Shown piece by piece: positions 36,901 to 46,635 of a stretch of DNA of 47,312 nucleotides; positions within the stretch are counted from its first letter, which is position 1, and each line of letters starts with the position of its first letter. The DNA comes from a virus. A program made the translations under genes and the position numbers. The stretch covers positions 1-47,312 of IMG/VR virus record IMGVR_UViG_3300025929_000023. The stretch is one strand, 5' to 3'. The notes under the pieces were generated by a model. That model was given only the letters and a program-made list of their open reading frames with translations. It made no database searches and was not told the origin of the DNA.

Positions 36901-39900
36901 AGCCACAACCCACATGCGCCACAGTGTACGCCTGATTACGCCGGTGTTGGCAATATTTTTCTTCGCGTTGCCGGTCTTCGGCCAAGCCGTCCGCATCGAT
37001 ATTCCCCTCCAGACCTACGGCCCCAACGTGCCCACCTCAGGCGGACCGCAGCCTCAGGCGCTCTGGATTGCCAACGCGGTTGTCTCGCTCTGCACGCACC
37101 CCTCCGCTTCAATCGGAGCCTGCCAAAGCGCACCGATTACCACTTACACCGATGCGACCGGCGGAACGTCCTGCCCGGCCAATAAGCAACTCGTCCAGTT
37201 ACCCGGTACGACTTGCACCGCCAAAGCAGGGACGGCGGGAAATGTGGGTTTCTGGTACTCAGGCGGACTCATTGATTACTGGGTGCAGGGGCCTTACGGA
37301 ACGTACGGGCCTTACTCCATCTCAGGCGGAAATGGCGGCGGGGGAGGGGGAAGCCCGTTTCCTCCATCCTTCTCGGTGCAGGCGGCCAACTCCCCGACTA
37401 CCGGGTTTGTGAGCGATCCGAACATCAAGGTCGACACCACGAACCACATCCTGATTGCGCAGAACGAAAACGGCTCGAACAACAAGGTCATCAACGTAAC
37501 TGCGCCTCCCTACAACGCCACGGGCGATTGCTCGACCGACGACCACAACGCGATCCAGGCAGCGATCAACGCAGCCTATGCAACAAGCCCTTCAGCGCAA
37601 GTCTATTTCCCCAAGCCTCCAGGCGGATGCTATCTCACCAGCACCCTGACATGGCTCGGAGTCTCGCTCGATGGCCCTCCTTCGGGACAGGGCTATGCGA
37701 CGGGCGGAATGATTGCGCAGCTCCGCTCTAAGCCCGGGCAAGACCTCTTCAACGTTCCCGATGTGGACGATGTCGCGATCCAGAATCCTCTGACCGGCTT
37801 CACGATTAGCAACCTTGACCTCGTGGTTGATGACTCGGTCGACGCTTCGGCGTCGCATCCCTTCCGCTTAGTCGGACGCACCTGCACCGATGTGACTGCA
37901 ACTGCAAGCAGTGCAGCCATCACTTCGGCGACGAATCACTGCGTATTCAGCGCCGGTGACGTAGGGCAGGCAATCACGGTTGCGGGCGCGGGCGCAGCGG
38001 GCGCCACGCTGACAACGACCATCGCCTCGGTGCAATCTCTAACGCAAGCGACCCTCACGACGCCGGCCTCGACCACGGTCACCAATGCGACCACGTACAT
38101 CTCGGTTGCAGGAATCAGCGCGACCCAATCTGTTGGGAACTGCGCTCTCGCGTGGGATAACCGGGACGCCAACACCGCGAACTGGCTCACGCCGCAGTCT
38201 TCAGGGAACGGGATGCTCTACGCGGTGTGGCGCGATGTGAACGTGCGCAGCCTCTCGACGCACAACCTGAATCACTCGTGCGGATTCTTCCTCCAGGGCC
38301 AAGCGAGTCCTTACGGAACGGTCTGGGACAACGTCAACATTCAGCGCCTTGCTTTCGGGTTCCTCGAGGTTCCGTTTGTCCAGAACAGCGGCGCGGGCGC
38401 AGGAATTGGGGGAGATTTCAATAAGTGGATTCACGCCAAGTGGGACTCCACTTTTCCGTTCATCTTCTATGACGGCAATCAAAGCGCTTTGCAGGAAATT
38501 CAGATCGGCTCAACTAATGGCGTGCAGATTTTAGATGCATGGACGCCGGTCGAATATCAAGCCTCTCTCTGGAACATCGAAATCCCAGAAATCGAGCTTG
38601 CAACCAACATCGCTTTTCGTCTCGAGGGATTCGACCACACCGTCATCAACAGCGAAATCGGAGATGCCAGCGGAACTACCTTCTGGGATGCGAACGATAG
38701 CCGATGCATTAGCTGCATTGCCATCGGCACGCTGAATGTGAACGGGTATCTGAACGACATTACGCTGGTCGACGCCATTGACCAGGTCACGATCAACAAC
38801 AACGGATTGAACGATGTTCACGGTAGGCGCATGTACAACCCCTTCGGTGGGGTGCAGTCTTCCCGCCAGACCGCTCTCTCCTTTCAGCGCCCATGGGATG
38901 TAGCGACCAAGACGGCTGATTTCCTCTTTCGCGGGTTAGGCGCAACGCCCTACAACTCCGACCTCGACCTCTGGTACTGGCCGCAGGACATGCTTACCAA
39001 CGGTACGGGGAGCGGAGTGGTCACCGCCGATACTGCGTCAGAATCCGGCTACAACATCAGCGTCGGCAACTCGGGAAACATTACTTACATGACCAGTTTC
39101 AACGCCCTTGGTAATGGAGCGTGGGCGATTGGAACCGCAACTATCCCGGCTGCCAAGGTCAACCTGATTCTGCGTCTCAAGTGCGACACCCCACAAAATA
39201 TCGCCGTGACGTTCAACGTGGTCAACAACATCACGCACATCGGAACTACGGTTGCGAATAACGCTTCCTATGCCTGCGGATCAACCTATTCGACACTCGT
39301 TCTCGCGGCTGATTTGAGCAGCTTCAACAGCAATTACAGTCCCTCAATCAACATGAATGTCTCACCCGGCCTGGTACGAGTGGCGTGGATGTCTTTGCAG
39401 CCGTGGGACGGGTCTTCCTTTACCACCGGCACTGCGGAGGCAGGTACGGTTCAGGCCGATACGCAGGCGACGGTTGGCAAGCTGACCTCGAGCGGAAACA
39501 TCAACATTGTTCCTCTAGGCAATCCTGCCATCAGCACGGCTGCCCCGGCTGCGACAGGCGGAACGCTCCTTCATTCGACGACCTATTACTACAAGGTCAC
39601 GGCCATCAACGCGTGTGGAGAAAGTCTCTGGACAAATGAGGCCTTTCCGACCACCGGAACCGGGCCTGACACCTACACCATCACGCTCGGATGGGCTCCG
39701 ATCTTCGGCGCAACAGGATACAAGGTCTACGGGCGAGTGGCGACAGTTGAGCAGTTCATCGCCAATGTTTCAGTGTCTCCAACAGCCACAAGCTACAGCT
39801 ACACAGACAACGGCTCAATCACCCCGTCCGGAGCTCTGCCCTCTTCCAACACCACGCAGTGCAATTTCCAGCTTAACGGCGTCAATCTCGTAACGGGCGG

Positions 39901-40858
39901 TGGATTGTCAGGCATGACGGCGGGGCAGGTGCCCATTGCCGCCACGGCATCTACCGTTACCTCGAGCAAGGCGCTCGGATCGGCTGCAAACAACATCCCT
40001 GTGCTCGATGGAAGCGGATTGCTTGCCTCGTCCGAGATTCCGAACAATGCAGCCACCACAACAGGAGATGCAGCGGGGATCACAGGTGGAGTGCTCGGGT
40101 CGGTTCCTTATCAGAGCGCTCCGGGTGTCACGGGATTCGTAGCGCCGAACACGTCTGTAACGATTCTCTGCCTGACGGAACAGGGAACTGGCACGGTAGG
40201 CGCTGCTCCGGTATTTGGCTCTTGTTCAGGCTCAACGTCAGTTGCGTTCTCAGCAATCACCGGATCGACCAATACAAGCGCTGCGATGTTAGTTGGAACC
40301 GGGGCAAGCCTCGACTTCACCGGCTCTGGAACCATCGACGCGAACAAGATCAACGCTGCTGTGGTCCCGACATCGGCCACCATCGTAGGGACGAATGGGA
40401 GCAAGCAGCTTGTAGACGCCTCATCAGCAACGCTGACCAACAACACAAGCGGTAACGCTGCTACAGCAACCGCGCTTGCCGCGGCTCCTTTCAACTGCGC
40501 TACAGGTCTAGCTCCGACAGGTGTCGACGCCTCTGGCATAGCTAGAAACTGCACAGCCTACGTGCAGACCATCTGTAGCGGACAAATCGCACTGAGCACT
40601 GCCCCGATCCCTTTGGGTGGAACCTTCGACAACACCGCTGCGTGCACCAACGCGCTGACGACAGATAGCGTGATCTATACGCCCGCTTCTAATGCAAGCC
40701 TCGTTAACGGTTATGCACCGACACCGATAGGCAATCTACTGACGTTATATCCATGGGTGTCTGCTGGAGTTCTCCACATTACCCAAGGCAACAACGCCGG
40801 CAATGCCGGAACAATCACACCGGGAGCGATCACGGTCAATTATCACGTTTTCAGGTAA
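36890..40858 (+). CDS. Secreted-type tailspike: pectate-lyase-like beta-helix with FN3 domain
   Basis: A 1322-residue protein. It begins MRSRATTHMRHSVRLITPVL, and a Sec-type signal sequence follows: basic n-region, hydrophobic core ITPVLAIFFFALPVFG, cleavage likely near VFGQA. A Pectate_lyase_3-type unit starts near residue 210 (GDCSTDDHNAIQAAINAAY, then VYFP, GGCYLTSTL). An FN3-like domain lies at about 878-990 (TTYYYKVTAINACGESLW). The C-terminal part is Thr/Ala/Ser-rich tail-fibre-like sequence. There are more than 20 Cys, many closely paired. Start ATG 36890 has GAGGAA six bases upstream. It probably binds or degrades surface polysaccharide. The signal peptide is unusual for a tailspike. 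Confidence 0.75.
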   Translation: MRSRATTHMRHSVRLITPVLAIFFFALPVFGQAVRIDIPLQTYGPNVPTSGGPQPQALWIANAVVSLCTHPSASIGACQSAPITTYTDATGGTSCPANKQLVQLPGTTCTAKAGTAGNVGFWYSGGLIDYWVQGPYGTYGPYSISGGNGGGGGGSPFPPSFSVQAANSPTTGFVSDPNIKVDTTNHILIAQNENGSNNKVINVTAPPYNATGDCSTDDHNAIQAAINAAYATSPSAQVYFPKPPGGCYLTSTLTWLGVSLDGPPSGQGYATGGMIAQLRSKPGQDLFNVPDVDDVAIQNPLTGFTISNLDLVVDDSVDASASHPFRLVGRTCTDVTATASSAAITSATNHCVFSAGDVGQAITVAGAGAAGATLTTTIASVQSLTQATLTTPASTTVTNATTYISVAGISATQSVGNCALAWDNRDANTANWLTPQSSGNGMLYAVWRDVNVRSLSTHNLNHSCGFFLQGQASPYGTVWDNVNIQRLAFGFLEVPFVQNSGAGAGIGGDFNKWIHAKWDSTFPFIFYDGNQSALQEIQIGSTNGVQILDAWTPVEYQASLWNIEIPEIELATNIAFRLEGFDHTVINSEIGDASGTTFWDANDSRCISCIAIGTLNVNGYLNDITLVDAIDQVTINNNGLNDVHGRRMYNPFGGVQSSRQTALSFQRPWDVATKTADFLFRGLGATPYNSDLDLWYWPQDMLTNGTGSGVVTADTASESGYNISVGNSGNITYMTSFNALGNGAWAIGTATIPAAKVNLILRLKCDTPQNIAVTFNVVNNITHIGTTVANNASYACGSTYSTLVLAADLSSFNSNYSPSINMNVSPGLVRVAWMSLQPWDGSSFTTGTAEAGTVQADTQATVGKLTSSGNINIVPLGNPAISTAAPAATGGTLLHSTTYYYKVTAINACGESLWTNEAFPTTGTGPDTYTITLGWAPIFGATGYKVYGRVATVEQFIANVSVSPTATSYSYTDNGSITPSGALPSSNTTQCNFQLNGVNLVTGGGLSGMTAGQVPIAATASTVTSSKALGSAANNIPVLDGSGLLASSEIPNNAATTTGDAAGITGGVLGSVPYQSAPGVTGFVAPNTSVTILCLTEQGTGTVGAAPVFGSCSGSTSVAFSAITGSTNTSAAMLVGTGASLDFTGSGTIDANKINAAVVPTSATIVGTNGSKQLVDASSATLTNNTSGNAATATALAAAPFNCATGLAPTGVDASGIARNCTAYVQTICSGQIALSTAPIPLGGTFDNTAACTNALTTDSVIYTPASNASLVNGYAPTPIGNLLTLYPWVSAGVLHITQGNNAGNAGTITPGAITVNYHVFR

Positions 40859-40867
40859 GGAGACAAC

Positions 40868-41704
40868 ATGGCGCAAGCATCCTCCGCTTCACCTTCATCT
40901 CGCACCGCAGGCCGGTTCGTTGCTGCGAACTATGGCCAATGGACGCTGAGTGTCTTCAGCTTTCCTACCGGAACGGGATCGTTGCAGTTCTCGGTTGTCT
41001 CGCCTCTTGCCGTGTTGACGGACGGGCGCCAGATCATTCCGTTTAACACCAATGCTCCCATCTTTGTGGGCACCGAACAGGTCACTCCTTCGGCGGTGGT
41101 TCGCTCGTCTTCACAGCCCGGGGGCTACCTGATCACTGCTACTTTCTCAAACGCTCATGGCGCAGGCGAGACGGTGCGCTCGGCAACCTTCGGGTTGCAG
41201 GAAGGGCTGAACGATGCGAATACCTCAGGTGGAGGCGCGGTTGTCATTGACTCGGCCTGGGTCGCTCTAGGCGGAACGACTGCTATCAAGAACGCTGCGA
41301 CCATACCCAGCGGCACAGGGATTGAGGATGTGCGCACCGGAGCGGCTTCGGGAAGCGGAGGAACGGTAACCAGCGTTTCAGTTGTAACAGCAAACGGCTT
41401 CTCAGGCACCGTAGCGACCGCCACGACAACCCCTGCCATTACGTTAGCTGCGACTACCCAAGCTACTTCGGACAACACAACCAAAGTGGCAACCACAGCC
41501 TTCGTTCACAACGCGATTACCGGCGCGCCTTTGGTCCTTTACAGCGCGGCCGGCACGCCCCTTCCTGCCGCATCAGGGCCGCTTACAGGGACCGTTCTGG
41601 TGGTCAGTGATGCGACCACGCCTTCCTATCTCGGGGCCTATGTGAGTGGCGGGGCAATCGTCTGCAGTGTGATTTGCACAGGCTCGGGCTGGGTTACGTG
41701 CTGA
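40868..41704 (+). CDS. Tail fibre-like protein with the head/tail shared domain
   Basis: A 278-residue protein. Residues about 70-140 contain TATFSNAHGAGE and GLQEGLNDANTSGGG, shared with the product at 20005. Further on, GGTVTSVSVVTANGFSGTVA and the run TTPAITLAATTQATSDNTTK are typical of phage tail-fibre shafts. There is no signal peptide, unlike its neighbours on both sides, and Cys occur only at the C-terminus (IVCSVICTGSGWVTC). AAGGAGACAAC ribosome site. Confidence 0.65.
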   Translation: MAQASSASPSSRTAGRFVAANYGQWTLSVFSFPTGTGSLQFSVVSPLAVLTDGRQIIPFNTNAPIFVGTEQVTPSAVVRSSSQPGGYLITATFSNAHGAGETVRSATFGLQEGLNDANTSGGGAVVIDSAWVALGGTTAIKNAATIPSGTGIEDVRTGAASGSGGTVTSVSVVTANGFSGTVATATTTPAITLAATTQATSDNTTKVATTAFVHNAITGAPLVLYSAAGTPLPAASGPLTGTVLVVSDATTPSYLGAYVSGGAIVCSVICTGSGWVTC

Positions 41705-41714
41705 AAGAGGAAAC

Positions 41715-44402
41715 ATGCGAAAGTTACTAGCTCTTCTGTTTCTCGGATTCTCGGCAGTGGCGATGGCGCAGACCTCCATCGTTACCGTGTCGTCTGCTCC
41801 TTCGGGAGCCTGTTCCGGCAACCCCGCGATTGAGTTTGTGCTGCTCACAGGCGCGCAATATGTGTGCAACACCACATGGCAGTTGGTGCCTGGCGGCGGA
41901 ATCACTGGTTTGAATCCGGCTGTCTTTCTCACGTACCCCGTCTACCCTCCCGGCACGGTCACTTCGACGCCTTCAGGTTCAGGCGGAACACTCGCAGCCG
42001 GAAGCTACTTCTTTGAGGTGACGGCGCTCAACGGCACCGGCGAGACGATTGCAAGCCCTGAAGCAACAACGACCACTTCAGGAACGACAAGCTCAGTTGC
42101 GCTGGCATGGACAGCGATCACCGGAGCAACGAGTTATCGCGTTTACTGGTCAACGACAACCGGAACAGAGGGCCACTATTTCACCACGGCCACCAACTCC
42201 TACACCATGACGGCGACGGGCGGAACGGCAGTGGCTCCTCCGCTCCAAAACACCACAGTTGACCTCGGTGCAGAAATCAACGCGGCAAATACAACACTGG
42301 TAGCGGCGGGCGGGGGTACCATCGTGCTGCCGAACATCTCTGCCAACATCGCAACGACAGCGACGATCAACGGCTCCTATGTGAGCATCCAAGGCTGGGG
42401 CATCAGCGTTAGTAATCTAACCTGCACAGTGGCGGGAGACTGCCTTGTTATCAATGTCACAGCAGTTCAGCCCGCAGGCTTTCCAGCGAGCGTGGCATCG
42501 GGATTCCACATCACAGGCAACGCAGCGAGTGGGCAGATTCCGATTCATACAAACAATCTGCGTGGATACACGATCGACAACGTTCATCTGGAAGGAAGCG
42601 GAACATCATCTCCCTGCCTGCTTCTCGAAAACACCAATGCATGGGTCGAGGAAAACACCATCAGCAGGTTCTACACCGGAAGCACTTGCTTTGCCGGAAT
42701 TGAACTCCTTCAGGATAACGGTCTCGCGACACGGTCTTTCGGGTACAACAACATCGATCTGTTTGCGAACGTGACCTCAGGACATTACGGAATCTACATC
42801 CCGAATAACGGCGCTTCTCCAACCGGCCAACTCTACAACGGCTCAATCAGCATCCGTGGCGATGCTGCAGGCGGAACGCTCTTCTACAACCACTCGATGA
42901 CGGTTGGTGATGTCAGCTATACCCCTGAAGACATCAACATGAATGTCGAAGGCAGCAGCGGGCAGATGTGGGACGTTACCGCCTTCCCGTTCTACTTCAC
43001 TAGTTCCAAGGGGTTATATGCTTCGTCTGTCCCGCAAGGTACATCGTATTCGAGCAGCTTCTACGGCCCGACAGGCTCTTACTTCACTGCAAGCTCCTAC
43101 GACAACTCTTTCACTGGAATTCCCGCGCTGTCTGCGAAATGCCAGAACATAACCTCGACATCTGCCTGCAACTTGTTCATCGGGCGCGATTCCAGCAACT
43201 ACGACAACGGCATCCTCGCGTTCTATTACAACGGAGCAAGTTCGACAGGCAACGAACTGTTCGCGAAAGTCTTCAACGCCCCCAATATTGGATGGGCGAT
43301 TGATGGGACGGGTGGGTTCTATTTGCCGGGCGTGCTAAGTGCAGGTGCCCTCGCCACAGATGGCACTGGGAAAGTCATTCCCGGAACATCGTTCTCTAAC
43401 CCCATGACAACTCTGGGTGACACGATCTACGGCGGCGCGTCGGGAGCAGCAACCAGACTCGCAGGGCCTACAACGACAGGCCACACATTTGCGCTCACCG
43501 ATGTCCCGAGCGGTGGGTTGGCGGTTGCGCCGACATGGACGGACCTTGCAACTTATCTTGCATCTCCTCCTGCCATCGGAGGCACGGCGGCCGCGGCCGG
43601 AACATTCTCTGCACTGACCGATTCGGCACTGACTTCTGGAAACTGCGTCCAAGCCACTACTGGCGGATTGCTGACCACTACGGGGTCTGCGTGCGGCACA
43701 TCGTCAGGCACCGTGACGACTACAGGAAGCCCTGCATCGGGTGACATTGCAGCGTTCTCTGGCGCATCCTCAATCACCACCGCTACAGCAACTCAAGTCA
43801 ACACGCTCATCAAGACGCTGACCGGATGCAACACGGCATCGAATGTCTACACCCCTCAGGGAGCAGATTGTGTTGCCCAAACAGGCGGCTATCCGACCGC
43901 GGAAGTCCATACCGCCTCGACATCGGCTTCGCTGGCCTTCACAACTTGCATTACCAGTTCCAATCGCGATTACCAGTTGCGCTTCTCTGACCTTCTGCCC
44001 GCGACCACTTCACAGAACCTCTTTGTGCAGGTGTCCACCGATGGCGGCTCGACATGGGACACCACCAGCGGCCACTACATCAACGGTGCTATGCAGGTTG
44101 GAGTCAATCAGTCTCTTGCTCCGACAGGGTTCTCGCAGAGCAATGGAATCGGCTTTTATGTCGGAGGGTTTGCGTCAAGCTCCACCGGCGTAGTGAACGG
44201 GACGATGACCCTTTTCAACCTGTTCAACAGCACCGCATCGAAGCACGCGACATTCCTGATGTACGGAGATGGAAGCCCGAACAGCGTTGCTGATACGGGC
44301 GGTGGCGTCTACACGCAGACAGCCGCTGTCAATGCGATTCGGGTCATCTCGGGAAGCGGAAACCTCACCAGTGGCACCGTGACATGCCAACCGCTTCCGT
44401 AA
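41715..44402 (+). CDS. Secreted-type beta-helix protein with FN3 domain
   Basis: An 895-residue protein. MRKLLALLFLGFSAVAMAQT is a classic Sec signal peptide with cleavage near AMA-QT. An FN3-like domain is at about residues 78-170 (GGTLAAGSYFFEVTALNGTG, GATSYRVYWSTT). The right-handed beta-helix begins near 182 (AAGGGTIVLPNISANIATTA). The C-terminal 165 residues form a separate beta domain (LFVQVSTDGGSTWDTTSGHY). Cys are fairly frequent. It is a probable polysaccharide-binding or depolymerase protein. The strong AGAGGAAAC site and the ten-base gap indicate co-expression with the preceding fibre gene. Confidence 0.75.
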   Translation: MRKLLALLFLGFSAVAMAQTSIVTVSSAPSGACSGNPAIEFVLLTGAQYVCNTTWQLVPGGGITGLNPAVFLTYPVYPPGTVTSTPSGSGGTLAAGSYFFEVTALNGTGETIASPEATTTTSGTTSSVALAWTAITGATSYRVYWSTTTGTEGHYFTTATNSYTMTATGGTAVAPPLQNTTVDLGAEINAANTTLVAAGGGTIVLPNISANIATTATINGSYVSIQGWGISVSNLTCTVAGDCLVINVTAVQPAGFPASVASGFHITGNAASGQIPIHTNNLRGYTIDNVHLEGSGTSSPCLLLENTNAWVEENTISRFYTGSTCFAGIELLQDNGLATRSFGYNNIDLFANVTSGHYGIYIPNNGASPTGQLYNGSISIRGDAAGGTLFYNHSMTVGDVSYTPEDINMNVEGSSGQMWDVTAFPFYFTSSKGLYASSVPQGTSYSSSFYGPTGSYFTASSYDNSFTGIPALSAKCQNITSTSACNLFIGRDSSNYDNGILAFYYNGASSTGNELFAKVFNAPNIGWAIDGTGGFYLPGVLSAGALATDGTGKVIPGTSFSNPMTTLGDTIYGGASGAATRLAGPTTTGHTFALTDVPSGGLAVAPTWTDLATYLASPPAIGGTAAAAGTFSALTDSALTSGNCVQATTGGLLTTTGSACGTSSGTVTTTGSPASGDIAAFSGASSITTATATQVNTLIKTLTGCNTASNVYTPQGADCVAQTGGYPTAEVHTASTSASLAFTTCITSSNRDYQLRFSDLLPATTSQNLFVQVSTDGGSTWDTTSGHYINGAMQVGVNQSLAPTGFSQSNGIGFYVGGFASSSTGVVNGTMTLFNLFNSTASKHATFLMYGDGSPNSVADTGGGVYTQTAAVNAIRVISGSGNLTSGTVTCQPLP

Positions 44403-44410
44403 CCGGGGAA

Positions 44411-44512
44411 CTAGTGAATGGATAGCCAAATGACATACGCGAGAATGCCAATCACGACGATTGCCCCGAGGACCCAAGGGATCGCTTCTGTGCCCATCGC
44501 ATCTTCAATCAT
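44411..44512 (-). CDS. Possible antisense 33-residue membrane peptide
   Basis: On the minus strand a frame from ATG 44512-44510 to TAG 44413-44411 reads MIEDAMGTEAIPWVLGAIVV and continues IGILAYVIWLSIH: an acidic start and one clean membrane span. A TATACT box lies seven bases before its ATG, the same geometry as the leaderless RHH gene at 3293. There is no clear -35 box or ribosome site. It is antisense to the start of the next gene. Could be chance. Confidence 0.3.
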   Translation of the reverse strand: MIEDAMGTEAIPWVLGAIVVIGILAYVIWLSIH

Positions 44513-46625
44513 GCGGGCCAGTATACTACTCGCCGTCCTCCTTCTGCCTCTACAACTTTTGGGGCAGACGACCGGCATCCTCGCACCCTCCCGCGTGACC
44601 GACTTCAGCTATGCAGGCATCTCCGGAGGAATCCCATCAGCTTCGTGGACCCAGTGCGTCAATACCCAGTGCGCAGCAGTAACCACAGCAGCATGCTCGG
44701 CCACAGCCTCGCAGATGAATGCGGCCCTCCAGAATGCGCCTGACCATACTTACGTCTTGCTCCCCGGAACCGTAGGGACTCCCTGTCATTTCAGCTTCAC
44801 GGCAGCGCAGATCAAGTTCACCAAGGGCAATGTGGCGATTCGAGGCGGAGGTGCGAATGCTACGTTTCTTGCCTTCTCGGGGAATGGCGTCGGCTGCAAC
44901 GGCAATACCTCCGTCTTCTGCGCAGAAGGGGACACCTCGCAATACTGGGGCAGCTACGTCGCGAAGAACTGGCTGACAGGCTTCGCGCAGGGCGCAACGT
45001 CGATCACCTTGAGCGATACAACAGGCCTCACTGCCGGAATGCTCATTGTCCTGAATCAATGCGATACCGGGCGCAGCGGATCTGGATGCTCAGGCACGGA
45101 AACCGACAACGGCAATGCCTTCAACTGCGGCGACCAGTACACCGGAACAGGCTGCTCTCAGTCTGGGCCTGACGGAGGCAACGGAACCCTCTCCCGCTTC
45201 ATGAACGAGACGCACACAGTTCTGTCCGTCTCGGGAACCACCGTGACCCTGGCTGAACCACTCTCTCATCCGAACTGGGCCTTGGGCCAGAGTCCACAGG
45301 CCTGGTACATCGCGCCCATCTCAAACATCGGCATCGAAAACATGTCGATTGACGGCTCTGGTTATTGCGCGAGTCACGTTCCAAGCTGCTCAGATTACGG
45401 CTTCTGGGGTGTCGAGTTTGTGAACGCATCGAACGTCTGGGTAACAGGGACGCGCTGGACGAACAACTACGGCCATATCATTCAACTCTCGGACGTTTCG
45501 CACGCCATCGTGCAATCGAACTACTTCTTTGAAGAACAGTACTCGGACGACATGGGCGTTGCGATCACGAACTCCAGCTTCCTTGAAATCGACAACAACA
45601 TCTTCGAGCAGCAGCTAGTCGGAGTTGTCTGCGAAGGGCCATGCTCGAACACGGTCGTTGCGCATAACCTTTTCATCGGCAACTGCAACCTCCAGTACAA
45701 CGACAGAAACGGAACCTGTTCAGACGGGCTTGGAAGTGCCATACGGCCGCACTCGAACGGCACCGATGAAATGCTGATTGAAGGAAACATCGGCACCCAG
45801 TTGGACATGGACAAGGATCACGGCTCCCACCTCTTCAACACCTTCTATCGAAACTTCCTGACCGGATGGGAGAACTGCGGCATCAACCAAGGCGCTACGC
45901 TCTCTCTCTGCGGCACAGCAGGAGTCAAGGACTTCCTGACTAACACTCTTGTTCTGGCTTCGCTCCAAGGCCGCTATGAAGCAGCGGTGAACAACGTCCT
46001 CGGAACACCGGGCTACCACACGACCTACCAGTACACGACAGGCCTAGATAACCACGCCGTCTATGACGTGGGCGCAAGCTATGGCAGCGCCGGACCAACG
46101 CCTGTACCTGACGATCCGATCGTCGGCACAACTTTGATGCGCTGGTGCAACTGGGATGTGGTTCACGGCTCGGTTCAGTGCAACAACTCAGAGGTTCCGT
46201 CAGGCATCAGCGTTTACCCGAATTCCGTACCCACGGTCTGCACTGCCGGAACTTTGGGCACCTGTCCTGCATCGTTCTATCTTGCTTCGAAGCCTTCATG
46301 GTGGACCAGCGGTGTTCCATATCCCGCGATCGGCTCGGATGTGACGGGCGGCAACATCGGGCAAGTTTCAGGAACGCTCAATACGGCAGGAAAATACAAC
46401 GGCTCTCCTGCGCTTACCGGAAGCGTGTGGGCTGGAAGCTCAGTCTCGGTCGCATGGGGCGGCCACGTCAACGCAAACCCCGCGGCGAATTGCTACTTCA
46501 ACAAAATGGGTGGAGATCCTGCAGGCGCGGGCTCGGCGCTGAATTTCAATGCGAGCGTCTGCTATCCCAGTGGCGGCCCGACTCCAGGGCCTCCCTCAAA
46601 CCTCGACATCATCGTTCTTCAATGA
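44418..46625 (+). CDS. Secreted-type Cys-rich beta-helix protein
   Basis: A 735-residue protein. Starting at ATG 44511 (residue 32) the sequence MRASILLAVLLLPLQLLGQT is a strong signal peptide; 44511 has no ribosome site, while 44418 has a weak one, so the start is uncertain. The mature part has about 30 cysteines, many in close pairs (CVNTQC, CDTGRSGSGC, CASHVPSC, CEGPC). It folds as a right-handed beta-helix (VAIRGGGANATFLAF, ISNIGIENMSIDGSGYC, VQSNYFFEEQYSDDMG). It resembles secreted polysaccharide-acting enzymes. Cysteine content fits disulfide formation outside the cytoplasm. Confidence 0.7.
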   Translation: MDSQMTYARMPITTIAPRTQGIASVPIASSIMRASILLAVLLLPLQLLGQTTGILAPSRVTDFSYAGISGGIPSASWTQCVNTQCAAVTTAACSATASQMNAALQNAPDHTYVLLPGTVGTPCHFSFTAAQIKFTKGNVAIRGGGANATFLAFSGNGVGCNGNTSVFCAEGDTSQYWGSYVAKNWLTGFAQGATSITLSDTTGLTAGMLIVLNQCDTGRSGSGCSGTETDNGNAFNCGDQYTGTGCSQSGPDGGNGTLSRFMNETHTVLSVSGTTVTLAEPLSHPNWALGQSPQAWYIAPISNIGIENMSIDGSGYCASHVPSCSDYGFWGVEFVNASNVWVTGTRWTNNYGHIIQLSDVSHAIVQSNYFFEEQYSDDMGVAITNSSFLEIDNNIFEQQLVGVVCEGPCSNTVVAHNLFIGNCNLQYNDRNGTCSDGLGSAIRPHSNGTDEMLIEGNIGTQLDMDKDHGSHLFNTFYRNFLTGWENCGINQGATLSLCGTAGVKDFLTNTLVLASLQGRYEAAVNNVLGTPGYHTTYQYTTGLDNHAVYDVGASYGSAGPTPVPDDPIVGTTLMRWCNWDVVHGSVQCNNSEVPSGISVYPNSVPTVCTAGTLGTCPASFYLASKPSWWTSGVPYPAIGSDVTGGNIGQVSGTLNTAGKYNGSPALTGSVWAGSSVSVAWGGHVNANPAANCYFNKMGGDPAGAGSALNFNASVCYPSGGPTPGPPSNLDIIVLQ

Positions 46626-46635
46626 AAGGATTTCG

